A stretch of 27,869 nt of DNA. Origin: a virus. Both the position numbers and the translations under genes were made by a program. Of the stretch, positions 14,278 to 20,678 are shown in pieces. Positions within the stretch are counted from its first letter, which is position 1; every line of letters starts with the position of its first letter. A model generated the notes under the pieces. The model saw only the letters and a program-made list of their open reading frames with translations. It was not told the DNA's origin and searched no databases. The stretch covers positions 1 through 27,869 of the IMG/VR virus record IMGVR_UViG_3300028030_000050. One strand, 5' to 3'.

Positions 14278-14695
14278 GGCGGTATATGCAGAGTACCGGC
14301 GCGCGGCGGAGTTTCACGCCCGCGCACTCGAGGGGCTAGTGTCCCTATGGCATAGGGGCGCGGCTATAGTCCTGACCTGGGCGCTGCTGGAGCTACTAGC
14401 GGTCCCCGTGCGCATTAGCCGCTGGGACTATGCAGCCCTAACGCTAGGGCTCCTAACGGCTCTGGGCTATCTGGCATACCCCCGGTACGCCTATGACCAT
14501 GTACGGCCTAACGACATGACCCGCGACCACGCGGACATACTGGCGGGCGGGGCCGAGCGCGTCTACGCGCAATGGGCGAGTGACGCCTACCATGCCGCCT
14601 GGATGCAGATGCAGGCCAACCGCCGTGAGGCGTACCGGGTGGTTGCTCTAGCCGTGGTGCTGGCGGTGAGCCTGCTAGTGCAGATGTACGGATAG
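14255..14695 (+). CDS. Membrane protein with three hydrophobic segments
   Basis: The ATG at 14255 (7 bases after GAGGAGG) is preferred to the GTG at 14252. The 146-residue protein has hydrophobic segments at about 35-55, 60-76 and 126-144, with a charged helical loop in between (ADILAGGAERVYAQWASD). It is the only obvious multi-pass membrane protein of the early region. Its function is unknown; early phage membrane proteins often act in exclusion or host modulation. Confidence 0.65.
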   Translation: MSRTRQTEAVYAEYRRAAEFHARALEGLVSLWHRGAAIVLTWALLELLAVPVRISRWDYAALTLGLLTALGYLAYPRYAYDHVRPNDMTRDHADILAGGAERVYAQWASDAYHAAWMQMQANRREAYRVVALAVVLAVSLLVQMYG

Positions 14696-14710
14696 GAGAG
14701 GAGGCGCGAG

Positions 14711-15070
14711 ATGAGAGTACCTGAGCAGTTAGTGGAGAGGGCGCGAGCGCTGCTGCTCGCGGCTGGTGAGGATGGCATACCACGCTGGTCATTCCCGGCG
14801 CTATTCGGCGATGACCGCATGGCTAGAGCGGCTATCACCGAGGTGAGGCTCCGGGGCTGGTTGCCCGTAGTAGTCACTAGGCGCGGCGAGCACACCATCT
14901 ACAGGGTGGCTCAGAGCGATGAGGAGTACCGGCGCTACAGGGCGTCGCTCATCAGCCGCATCCGCTCGCTCGCGGACGTGATAGACGGCCTGGATAGGGC
15001 CTGGGAGGGACATGCGGGCCGGCGCGTCTACCAGCTCCGCCTCTGGGACGAGGAGGTCGTAGATGAGTAG
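14711..15070 (+). CDS. Winged-helix-like small protein
   Basis: This 119-residue protein has a helix-strand pattern near residues 20-66 (a helix-turn-helix-like DDRMARAAITEVRLRGW followed by a strand pair LPVVVTRRGEHTIYRVA). This resembles a winged-helix DNA-binding domain. The C-terminal part is a long charged helix (SLISRIRSLADVIDGLDRA) that could dimerise. It overlaps the next gene by 8 bases. DNA binding is an inference from the pattern. Confidence 0.6.
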   Translation: MRVPEQLVERARALLLAAGEDGIPRWSFPALFGDDRMARAAITEVRLRGWLPVVVTRRGEHTIYRVAQSDEEYRRYRASLISRIRSLADVIDGLDRAWEGHAGRRVYQLRLWDEEVVDE

Positions 15071-15410
15071 GATACCGGTCAGGGTACACGTGGATACCGG
15101 CGCGCTCCGGGCCACGGTGGATGGCTGGGTGGACGCCGAGGCGCTAGCGCGCGCCGAGGACGGTATAGGGGTTAGGGTCGAGGTCGAGAGCGTGCTGGGC
15201 ATGAGCGCCCGCGCTATCACCACCCCCACGTTCCCGCCGGAGCTGGTAGATAGCTACATGACCCGCGAGCTGAGTAAGGGCCAGGCGTTAGACCGCCTGG
15301 CCTCGCTCTGGCGCTCCGGCTCCTGGCCGCTCTACGCTACGGCTGATGAGATAGAGGACCGGCGGTTAGTGCCGCTGCCCGGCAGTCAGCCACTCATGGA
15401 GGTGCAGTAA
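15063..15410 (+). CDS. Hypothetical protein, 115 residues
   Basis: The gene starts at an ATG overlapping the previous stop region, with GAGGAGG 8 bases before it. The N-terminal half is strand-rich (RVHVDTGALRATVDGW, VRVEVESVLG) and the second half has two helices around an LSKGQALDRLASLW stretch. It shares one base with the four-HTH gene that follows, so the three genes 14711-16135 form one translational unit. No family is recognised. Confidence 0.6.
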   Translation: MSRIPVRVHVDTGALRATVDGWVDAEALARAEDGIGVRVEVESVLGMSARAITTPTFPPELVDSYMTRELSKGQALDRLASLWRSGSWPLYATADEIEDRRLVPLPGSQPLMEVQ

Positions 15411-16135
15411 TGGCGCGGATTAACCTGGATGGCTGGTACACGGTTACCGAGTTAGCGGAGCTAGCCTGCACTAGCCGCCATGCCGTCCTCTACCATCTCC
15501 GGCGGCATGAGCGCAAGGGCATGGCCTACATTCAGAGAGGTAACCGGCTACTCATCACCCCTAACGCGGCGGAGAGGTTTTTGGCTGGCGGCGGTATCCC
15601 ACGCGGCTGCCCGCGCCCCGGCTACACCCCGCTACAGGAGCTAGCGCCCGCGCTAGGCGTGTCGCCTAATCTCCTGCGCAAACAATGCCTCACCGGGCGC
15701 GTTGACTGCTACCGCTACCGCCATACCATCTACGTGCATACGTACCAGGCCCGCGATGCCAACGCTGGGGGGCTGCCGCCTGGTTGGGTCTGGGCTAGGG
15801 AGATAGCTGCGCAGATTGGCCTCAGCCGCTCCGCGTTAGTACGTAGGCTACGCCGTCGCGGGAAACCAATCCGCCGCATCATGCATCAGGCGGCGGTTAG
15901 GAGGGCGGATGTCAACGAGGTCATGGACATCGCGCCAGCAGGCGCGGTCCCAGTCCAGCGCGTAGCCCGTCTAGCTGGTGTGACACGTAACGCCGTTACG
16001 TACTGGTGCCGCTACCACGGCTACCCGGTCTACTACCAGTCACGCGGGGGTGGCCGGGTAGCGATGATAGCTAGCGACATCGCCGCTAGGTATCTAGCGG
16101 GGAGGCGAGGCCGGCGAGTGGACAATGTAGCATAG
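15410..16135 (+). CDS. DNA-binding protein with four tandem HTH units
   Basis: This 241-residue protein reads as four repeats of one MerR/excisionase-like unit, a helix-turn-helix followed by a short strand: residues about 10-58 (YTVTELAELACTSRHAVLYHL), 72-115 (YTPLQELAPALGVSPNLLRK), 126-172 (WVWAREIAAQIGLSRSALVRRL) and 179-230 (VPVQRVARLAGVTRNAVTYW). Each has the A-L-A/G-V-S/T-x-x-x-V/L core. The protein is strongly basic. A repeated promoter with a 16-base dyad follows immediately, so it may bind such sites. Multi-HTH proteins of this length are uncommon. Confidence 0.75.
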   Translation: MARINLDGWYTVTELAELACTSRHAVLYHLRRHERKGMAYIQRGNRLLITPNAAERFLAGGGIPRGCPRPGYTPLQELAPALGVSPNLLRKQCLTGRVDCYRYRHTIYVHTYQARDANAGGLPPGWVWAREIAAQIGLSRSALVRRLRRRGKPIRRIMHQAAVRRADVNEVMDIAPAGAVPVQRVARLAGVTRNAVTYWCRYHGYPVYYQSRGGGRVAMIASDIAARYLAGRRGRRVDNVA

Positions 16136-16147
16136 ATATGCTATACT
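16119..16147 (+). promoter_or_regulatory. Sigma70-like promoter with dyad operator
   Basis: TGGACA (16119-16124), 17 bases, then TATACT (16142-16147) preceded by TGC. A perfect dyad TAGCATA-GA-TATGCTA (16128-16143) lies in the spacer and -10. The 19 bases 16127-16145 are identical to 20419-20437. It drives the gene at 16167. Confidence 0.8.
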
Positions 16148-16166
16148 GGGGGTGAAAGGAGGCAGT

Positions 16167-16670
16167 ATGAGCGTGATTAACTACGCAACTGACCAGGCCC
16201 GCGTCAACAACATTCATTGGGCCGTGCAGGTTGCGCTCGAGCAGGCGCTCGGGACGACTCACGTGAGCGTCACCCCCGACGAGATGCGCGTGCTGGAGCG
16301 CCTGGGGATTAAGCCGCGCGTCTACAGTACTAACGTTGGTGATGAGCGCCGCTACTGGGTGGAGTACAGTCCTCTAGCCCCGCGCCTACTCACGCAGGCC
16401 ATCATTGCGGCCAACGCCCAGAGCTGGAACCTGTACGAGCCGGGCGCTGACCCCCTGGCTCCAGAGGCCGTGGACATGGTGCGTAGGCCGGAGCGCCCTG
16501 TGGGGGTATCTGATGGTGACGCGCTACGCGCGGCCTGGACCATCCTAACGGCCCTCCGCTACAACATAGACGAGCGGGCTCCGTTGGGGCGGTTCGCTCG
16601 CGAGGCCCTCAACAAACTGGTAGACCAGGTAGCCTACCAGGTGATGCACGTAGACGTGGAGGGGTTTTAG
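16167..16670 (+). CDS. Hypothetical early protein, 167 residues
   Basis: The start is the ATG at 16167 (MSVINYATDQ), with AAAGGAGG upstream; an earlier GTG would lie inside the leader. The protein is helical and mildly acidic, with no motif I know. The C-terminal 25 residues (EALNKLVDQVAYQVMHVDV) form one amphipathic helix. It is the first gene behind the repeated promoter and should be strongly expressed. The end of the gene, including the stop, forms a perfect 14-base-arm hairpin. It may be an early host-takeover or anti-defence protein, but this is only an idea. Confidence 0.65.
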   Translation: MSVINYATDQARVNNIHWAVQVALEQALGTTHVSVTPDEMRVLERLGIKPRVYSTNVGDERRYWVEYSPLAPRLLTQAIIAANAQSWNLYEPGADPLAPEAVDMVRRPERPVGVSDGDALRAAWTILTALRYNIDERAPLGRFAREALNKLVDQVAYQVMHVDVEGF

Positions 16671-16685
16671 TCCCCTCCACGTCTA
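16651..16685 (+). terminator. Perfect hairpin over the stop codon
   Basis: The arms TAGACGTGGAGGGG (16651-16664) and its complement (16672-16685) enclose the loop TTTTAGT, which holds the stop codon. The stem is 14 perfect base pairs. No T tract follows; the next gene's AGAGGAGG starts right after the stem. It probably attenuates transcription or protects the 3' end of the first cistron. Confidence 0.65.
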
Positions 16686-16700
16686 GAGAGGAGGTAGTAG

Positions 16701-17051
16701 ATGAGCGTGATGGTAGTGACAGACAGGATGCGGATGCTAGACCGGATACGTGAGCAGATTACCCCTAGCACCTGCGTTAATGCGGCCCGCGTCCTCACGG
16801 TGCTAGAGCGCCTGGGCCTAGTAGAGGACTATAGTGACCCCGACGCCTTGGAGGGCATTCCCCTCCAGGCGGTGCTTGATGACCTTTACGCCGGGCGCGC
16901 AGATGTTCTGGAGCTGACGGACACGGAGCGGATGGAGCGCGGGCTCTGGCGGGTATACCAGGGACCGCCTAGCGCTCTGCGGGCCGTTGCGTTGAGGTGG
17001 GTGAGTGAGCCTAACCACCTGGTTAGGTGGCCCGGAGAGGAGGTGGAGTGA
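16701..17051 (+). CDS. Hypothetical protein, 116 residues
   Basis: The protein contains a helix-turn-helix-like central part (residues 22-60: CVNAARVLTVLERLGLVEDYSD, then IPLQAVLDDLYAGRADVLELT) that looks like a winged helix with ARVLTVLERLGLV as a recognition element. The remainder is Trp- and Arg-rich. It starts at an ATG with AGAGGAGG just behind the hairpin. It overlaps the next gene by one base (TGATG). DNA binding is possible but unproven. Confidence 0.6.
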   Translation: MSVMVVTDRMRMLDRIREQITPSTCVNAARVLTVLERLGLVEDYSDPDALEGIPLQAVLDDLYAGRADVLELTDTERMERGLWRVYQGPPSALRAVALRWVSEPNHLVRWPGEEVE

Positions 17052-17551
17052 TGGCCTGGCCTACTAACGCCGCCGCATTGCTGGCTCAGGTGTACCGGCG
17101 CCTCACGCGCGTAGACGAGGAGCTGGGCCTCTCGGCCCTCCCGCCCGGCGAGATAGAGCATATGGCGGGCATAGCGCGGGACGCCGCTAGAGCATTGCGT
17201 CAGGGCATTTGCCCCCACGGCGGCCCGCCGGGACCGAGTGACCCCGCCGCTCGCGCGTGCTGGGCATTGACCCGCGCCGCCTATTTTGCGGCCCTCGACG
17301 TGCAGATGGAGCTAGAGGAGGCGCTGGAGGTCGAGGGGGTAGACCAGCGCGTGGCCCGGCTGGGCGGAGCCCGCGCTGCTGCCGCCATAGCTAGCGACAT
17401 AGCCGAGGCGCTAGGCTACCCCAGCGCCCGCGATTACCGTGAGGCGGCTAGTGACGCCATAGAGGAGGGTGACCCCTACCGCGCTCCCGAGGCGGAGCTG
17501 TTCTGCGCCAGGTACTGTGAGGAGGTTAGCAATGGTGCTAATCAGGACTAA
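17051..17551 (+). CDS. Hypothetical Ala-rich helical protein, 166 residues
   Basis: I start it at the ATG at 17051 (MAWPTNAAAL), which is coupled to the preceding stop and has GAGAGGAGG upstream. A longer frame from 17027 lies within the previous gene. The product is almost all helical, with one Cys-containing loop (QGICPHGGPPGPSDPAARAC) and a second Cys pair near the end (FCARYC). Whether these bind metal cannot be told. No family is recognised. Confidence 0.65.
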   Translation: MAWPTNAAALLAQVYRRLTRVDEELGLSALPPGEIEHMAGIARDAARALRQGICPHGGPPGPSDPAARACWALTRAAYFAALDVQMELEEALEVEGVDQRVARLGGARAAAAIASDIAEALGYPSARDYREAASDAIEEGDPYRAPEAELFCARYCEEVSNGANQD

Positions 17552-17798
17552 CAACGGCGGGTACTACTACCCCGCCCCCGGTGACCTAATCCAGGTCGTG
17601 GACGTCGAGCGCGGTGAGCAGCCGGTAGGCTACCGCGTAGCCGCGACTAATACCCAGACCGGTACTAGGGTGTATCTAAGTCGGGTATACCCGCTACCAA
17701 GCGTCGCCCAGGTCGCCAGCGACGCTCTCATCGAGCGCCTGGCGGCGCTGGGCGTTGTAGTAGTTGACGCGGCTGGTGAGGAGGCCATAGATGATTGA
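17532..17798 (+). CDS. Hypothetical strand-rich protein, 88 residues
   Basis: The start is the ATG at 17532, with GAGGAGG before it; the longer frame from 17469 is a shadow inside the upstream gene. The first 60 residues are strand-rich (GGYYYPAPGDLIQVVDVERG, then YRVAATNTQTGTRVYLSRVY), like a small barrel. The last 25 form a helix and a strand. The PGDLIQV stretch resembles LGPGDDVRI of the minus-strand protein at 10493-10735. It overlaps both neighbours, so all three are coupled. Confidence 0.6.
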   Translation: MVLIRTNNGGYYYPAPGDLIQVVDVERGEQPVGYRVAATNTQTGTRVYLSRVYPLPSVAQVASDALIERLAALGVVVVDAAGEEAIDD

Positions 17799-18285
17799 CC
17801 CCGTAGGCTGGCTGACCGCAGCGGCAGCAGCCATAGCGCTGCTAATCGGCGGCCAGCCTACCGGCTGGGGGTTCCAGGCCGGGGCCGTTATAACTGACCA
17901 GGGCGTGACGCTAGGCGTCACGCCCGTGGTCATTATGGACCTATACCTATACCCGCCCCACTTCGACGCCATTACTCTCGGCGGGACCGTGATAGTGACC
18001 GCCCCAGGCAAGCCCCCTGGCTGGCAGCGTTGGGTAGACCACTATGAACTGGGACACGTGGACGGCTGGCAGCGGTTCGGCCTCGCCTACCCTAGGGCCG
18101 TGCTCGAGCACCCATGCGCCTATGACCCGGCAGCGCCGCTAGTTAATCATTGCTCCCCCTGGTACATGCGCCAGCCGTGGACCGCGCCTATCCCGCCTCC
18201 CCCGACGCACTACGCCCTGCACGTGACCATACCGCCCAGCTCCTGGCCCGCCGCGAGCACCGCCGCCGCGCCCTGGCATAAGTAG
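17791..18285 (+). CDS. Membrane-anchored protein with HxExxH-like motif
   Basis: The 164-residue product has an N-terminal hydrophobic segment (residues about 5-20, rich in Ala/Ile/Leu) without a strong basic start, then a strand-rich region, and at about residue 84 the stretch DHYELGHVDGWQRFG. This resembles the zinc motif of small metallopeptidase-like proteins in which a HExxH is followed by a Trp/Arg/Gly stretch, but there is an extra Tyr between His and Glu, so the motif is atypical. The C-terminal tail is Pro/Ala-rich. It could be a peptidase-like or degenerate protein outside the membrane. I cannot assign a function. Confidence 0.55.
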   Translation: MIDPVGWLTAAAAAIALLIGGQPTGWGFQAGAVITDQGVTLGVTPVVIMDLYLYPPHFDAITLGGTVIVTAPGKPPGWQRWVDHYELGHVDGWQRFGLAYPRAVLEHPCAYDPAAPLVNHCSPWYMRQPWTAPIPPPPTHYALHVTIPPSSWPAASTAAAPWHK

Positions 18286-18302
18286 ATATATAGTGCTATA
18301 AT
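18273..18302 (+). promoter_or_regulatory. Extended -10 promoter before 18323
   Basis: TATAAT (18297-18302) is preceded by TGC, giving TGCTATAATG as in the other copies. CTGGCA (18273-18278), 18 bases upstream, is a weak -35. The upstream dyad is partial (TATAG-TG-CTATA). The AGGAGG of the next gene follows. Confidence 0.65.
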
Positions 18303-18322
18303 GAGGGAGAGAGGAGGCGGAT

Positions 18323-18652
18323 ATGCGGACACTTTTTTACCGGATGCACAGCGGGCGCGTTAGTGAGGCCGAGTTTTTGGCCGAGGCCAGCTCTTGGCGC
18401 TGGGATTTTGACGAGGCTGGCGCGCTCTATGAGCGCCAGTTGCCTGGGGTCTACAGCGCGTTTGAGCGCCCGGTGGACCTGCTCACCTACTACGACGGCT
18501 CTAACGATGACCTGGACGTGGCGATTTTCGAGGGCGAGGTAGTGGATCGACCCCAGAGTGATGCGCGGAATGAGGTGCTGGTGCGTCCTACGCGCCTGGT
18601 GGGATGGACTAGCGTGCGCGAGCTGGCGGCGGAGGCGGGTTGGACATTATAG
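18323..18652 (+). CDS. Hypothetical early protein, 109 residues
   Basis: This single gene has its own promoter and a strong ribosome site (GAGGAGG). The protein is acidic and mixed alpha/beta, with DLLTYYDGSNDDLDVAIFEG in the middle followed by EVLVRPTRLVGW. I do not know the family. The next promoter's palindrome starts at 18645 and includes the stop codon, so the gene is bounded by regulatory sequences at both ends. It also carries the only GATC of the window (18545). Small acidic proteins in such places are often inhibitors of host functions; that is only an inference. Confidence 0.6.
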   Translation: MRTLFYRMHSGRVSEAEFLAEASSWRWDFDEAGALYERQLPGVYSAFERPVDLLTYYDGSNDDLDVAIFEGEVVDRPQSDARNEVLVRPTRLVGWTSVRELAAEAGWTL

Positions 18653-18670
18653 CATGACAATGCTATAATG
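18641..18670 (+). promoter_or_regulatory. Strong promoter with perfect 11-bp-arm operator
   Basis: TGGACA (18641-18646), 17 bases, TATAAT (18664-18669) with TGC before it. The inverted repeat CATTATAGCAT-GACA-ATGCTATAATG (18645-18670) is perfect and carries TATAAT on both strands. The stop of the upstream gene lies inside it. This is the best-conserved copy of the promoter family. Confidence 0.8.
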
Positions 18671-18692
18671 GAAGCGTGAAAGGGGGCAGCAA

Positions 18693-18908
18693 ATGACGGC
18701 GATGGTTAAAATCTACGACTGGCGGGCGCGCAAATCGCACATCATCACTAAGCGGTTCCCTAGCATCATCGAGTATGCGTTCTGGCTCCAGAAACTGTAC
18801 CAGGCGCACGGCTGGGAATGGCGCACGCAGGACGGGTTCACGTTCCACGCCAAAGCGACCGACCAGCGCTACGTGGACATCTACCCGACCAGCAAGGGGG
18901 TGGCCTGA
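18693..18908 (+). CDS. Hypothetical protein, 71 residues
   Basis: This is a basic, aromatic-rich small protein. The first half is helical with strands (MVKIYDWRARKSHIITKRF) and the second half carries WEWRTQDGFTFHAKATDQRY. It starts at an ATG (18693) with AGGGGG upstream, just behind the strongest promoter. It overlaps the DnaJ-type zinc gene by one base (TGATG), so both are expressed together. No family is recognised. Confidence 0.55.
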   Translation: MTAMVKIYDWRARKSHIITKRFPSIIEYAFWLQKLYQAHGWEWRTQDGFTFHAKATDQRYVDIYPTSKGVA

Positions 18909-19216
18909 TGGCCGCCCCTATCGTGCTAGCTAAATGGCCCTACCGCTCAGGTGAGCAGGACCGCTGGGTGTACGAGAGCCGGACCTGCCCGTGCTGCGGG
19001 GGTGAGGGCATAGCCCCCGAGGGCGGCTGGACCTGCGGGCTCTGCGGCGGGTCGGGGGTCGTGTTCGAGGACGGGTACTACGACGGCCAGGCCGCCCGTG
19101 CCCTGAGCCTGGCAGCTAGTAGCGACCCTAATGACCGGCGGGCGCTGCTGGACCTGTGCGGTTGCGCAGACCGGGAGTACCAGGAGAGGCATAGAGAGGA
19201 GGCGCGAGAATGGTGA
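18908..19216 (+). CDS. DnaJ-type zinc-finger protein
   Basis: I start it at the ATG at 18908, which is coupled to the stop before it; a longer frame from 18818 lies inside the previous gene. The 102-residue product has two CxxCxGxG motifs, CPCCGGEG at about residue 27 and CGLCGGSG at about residue 41, which together bind one zinc ion as in the DnaJ central domain. It has no J domain, so it is not a co-chaperone itself. A later DLCGCADRE stretch may add Cys. Phages often encode such small zinc proteins; their role is not known. Confidence 0.7.
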   Translation: MAAPIVLAKWPYRSGEQDRWVYESRTCPCCGGEGIAPEGGWTCGLCGGSGVVFEDGYYDGQAARALSLAASSDPNDRRALLDLCGCADREYQERHREEAREW

Positions 19217-19479
19217 CCGTGAGGCGAGTAGGCGACCTGATTGAGGTAGCCGACGGGCTATACCGGCTAACTGGCCGCGTGACCTACGGCCCGCTTTACG
19301 CCCTATTTAGGGGCTGGCTACACACCATACGGGGCCGCGAGGTCATCGTGGCCCGGAAATGGCGGGCCACCGGCCAGCTCGTGATGGCGGCTGATTTACA
19401 GGCCGAGGAGCGTGAGCAGGTAGAGCGGATGGTCACGCAGGCCATCCGAGGCTGGGAAACGGAAGGAGGTAGTAGATGA
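19210..19479 (+). CDS. Hypothetical protein, 89 residues
   Basis: The gene starts at the ATG at 19210 with GAGAGGAGG upstream and overlaps the zinc gene by 7 bases. The protein has a strand-rich basic first half (YRLTGRVTYGPLYALFRGWL, HTIRGREVIVARKW) and a helical end (EEREQVERMVTQAIRGW). The basic strand part could contact nucleic acid. The stop overlaps the next start. No family is recognised. Confidence 0.55.
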   Translation: MVTVRRVGDLIEVADGLYRLTGRVTYGPLYALFRGWLHTIRGREVIVARKWRATGQLVMAADLQAEEREQVERMVTQAIRGWETEGGSR

Positions 19480-19898
19480 ACGTGCCGATTACTCTGTACC
19501 TGAAAATGACAAACTGGCAGGCAGGCTACCCTAGCGAGGAGCAGGTGCTCAACTACCTCTGGCTACCAACGGATGGTAGCTGGTGGGTTAGCAACCTCGG
19601 CGGGCGCGAGCCCGTGCTAGTGGCCTACCCCCGCGCCGGGGGCTGGATGCTCGAGTGGTACTCGGCCAAACGTGTAGGCCCCGCCTGCGCCGGCGGATTG
19701 CCCGTACTCCAGGCGAGCGTACATGGGCCGGAAAAACTCCGGCTGCACCAGGGCGCGGTCATCCGCGACCCTAACGGCGAGCCCTACCACCCCGGCTGGG
19801 TGCCGGTGGTCTGGTGGGATGCCCGCCGGAACCGCTGGAGCGAGGCCGATGAGCAGCGCTGGCCCTACTGGTGCCCGGAGGCTCCTCGTGATGAGTGA
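19476..19898 (+). CDS. Trp-rich hypothetical protein, 140 residues
   Basis: This 140-residue protein is unusually rich in Trp, with pairs such as GSWWVSN, PVVWWDARRNRW and RWPYWCPEAP. It is mostly strands and loops and starts at an ATG with GGAGG 9 bases before it, overlapping the preceding gene. The pattern resembles short phage DUF proteins with a beta core, but I cannot name one. The stop overlaps the start of the next gene (ATGAGTGA). Confidence 0.55.
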   Translation: MNVPITLYLKMTNWQAGYPSEEQVLNYLWLPTDGSWWVSNLGGREPVLVAYPRAGGWMLEWYSAKRVGPACAGGLPVLQASVHGPEKLRLHQGAVIRDPNGEPYHPGWVPVVWWDARRNRWSEADEQRWPYWCPEAPRDE

Positions 19899-20169
19899 CC
19901 GCCGCCTGGCCGCCGCCCTAGCCCTGGCCCTCCTAGACCCGGAGGGCCAGGGCATGACCCTCGCGGAGTTCGTGGCCGCGCTCCACGCCGCCGATGCCTG
20001 GCATGGCCTGCACTACGGCAGGTCGGTTGGCATAGCCGAGCACGTGATGAGGGCTGTGGGAGCCGCGAGCGCCGAGATGCTGACCTGCCTCTCGGATAGC
20101 GAGGAGCAGGCGCTACGGATTGCGCTAGGGTTAGAGGATGAGGTGACTGATGACGCCGGGCATAACTGA
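19891..20169 (+). CDS. Hypothetical helical protein, 92 residues
   Basis: The start is the ATG at 19891 (MSDRRLAAAL), overlapping the upstream stop; an earlier ATG at 19723 lies in a shadow frame inside the Trp-rich gene. The protein is nearly all helical and acidic, with no recognised motif. It overlaps the next gene by 20 bases. The operon of coupled small genes runs from 18693 to 20413. Confidence 0.55.
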   Translation: MSDRRLAAALALALLDPEGQGMTLAEFVAALHAADAWHGLHYGRSVGIAEHVMRAVGAASAEMLTCLSDSEEQALRIALGLEDEVTDDAGHN

Positions 20170-20413
20170 GGGGACTATCAGCAGACTGCGTACCGCGCTC
20201 GCCGAGGCGGATGCCGTAGACCTAGCCCTGGAGCTGGCCGACCTAGAGGAGTTACAGGCGCGGCTCTACCGCGATGCGGTGGACGCCATCGCCGCCGATG
20301 AGCCGGGTGGTCGGGTGAGGCACGAGGTGCTGATGGCTCTCCGGGAGGCGGCGGGTAGTATAGCCGGTGAGGTCTACGCCGCGCTAGAGGCTCAGCTCGC
20401 AGGCGATGAGTAG
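20150..20413 (+). CDS. Hypothetical helical protein, 87 residues
   Basis: The gene starts at the ATG at 20150 with GAGGTGA 5 bases upstream. It is an acidic, entirely helical product, with heptad-like Leu/Ala repeats in residues 10-45 (ALAEADAVDLALELADLEEL). This looks like a helical bundle or coiled-coil dimer. It is the last gene before the repeated promoter at 20411. No family is recognised. Confidence 0.55.
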   Translation: MTPGITEGTISRLRTALAEADAVDLALELADLEELQARLYRDAVDAIAADEPGGRVRHEVLMALREAAGSIAGEVYAALEAQLAGDE

Positions 20414-20439
20414 ACGTAGTAGCATAGATATGCTATAAT
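20411..20439 (+). promoter_or_regulatory. Promoter with dyad operator, copy of 16119-16147
   Basis: TAGACG (20411-20416), 17 bases, TATAAT (20434-20439) after TGC. The dyad TAGCATA-GA-TATGCTA at 20420-20435 is the same as at 16128-16143. It reads into the 52-residue gene at 20458. Confidence 0.8.
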
Positions 20440-20457
20440 GAGGGTAGGAGGTGGCAA

Positions 20458-20616
20458 ATGACTAAGCGCGAGATGATGGTGGCTGAGGCTACTCTCCAGC
20501 GGATGCTCATCACCTACCCCGCTGCTCTCTGGCTAGAGGACATAGACCCTAGCGACTACTCTACCCTCGATGAGTTTTACGCGGCCCTCAGCCTGCTACG
20601 AGCCGAGAATAGCTAA
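20458..20616 (+). CDS. Small protein, 52 residues
   Basis: ATG at 20458 follows TAGGAGG and a strong promoter; the frame runs to TAA at 20614-20616. The protein MTKREMMVAEATLQRMLITY... is helical and acidic, with DPSDYSTLDEFYAAL near the end. It stands alone between a promoter and a terminator, so it is a complete, probably highly expressed unit. Short single genes of this kind are often regulators or inhibitors, but nothing in the sequence shows its target. Confidence 0.75.
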   Translation: MTKREMMVAEATLQRMLITYPAALWLEDIDPSDYSTLDEFYAALSLLRAENS

Positions 20617-20629
20617 CCCCTAGACGTAG

Positions 20630-20655
20630 AAGCCCCCGGCTAGCGCCGGGGGCTT
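20630..20655 (+). terminator. GC-rich terminator hairpin
   Basis: The arms AAGCCCCCGGC and its complement are perfect (11 bases) around a TAGC loop, followed by ACTTATT. It separates the early operon from the terminase/head operon and overlaps the region just before the -10 of the next gene. Confidence 0.8.
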
Positions 20656-20666
20656 ACTTATTGCGG

Positions 20667-20672
20667 TAGAAT
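20667..20672 (+). promoter_or_regulatory. -10 element of a probably leaderless gene
   Basis: TAGAAT ends 6 bases before the ATG at 20679, so transcription would begin about at the start codon. There is no ribosome site and no clear -35, because the hairpin occupies that place. Confidence 0.5.
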
Positions 20673-20678
20673 AGAGCT

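Noticed and set aside
18818-18907. Longer N-terminus for the zinc protein
   Set aside because: The extension is an out-of-frame copy of the previous gene; the ATG at 18908 is coupled to the stop and has a ribosome site.
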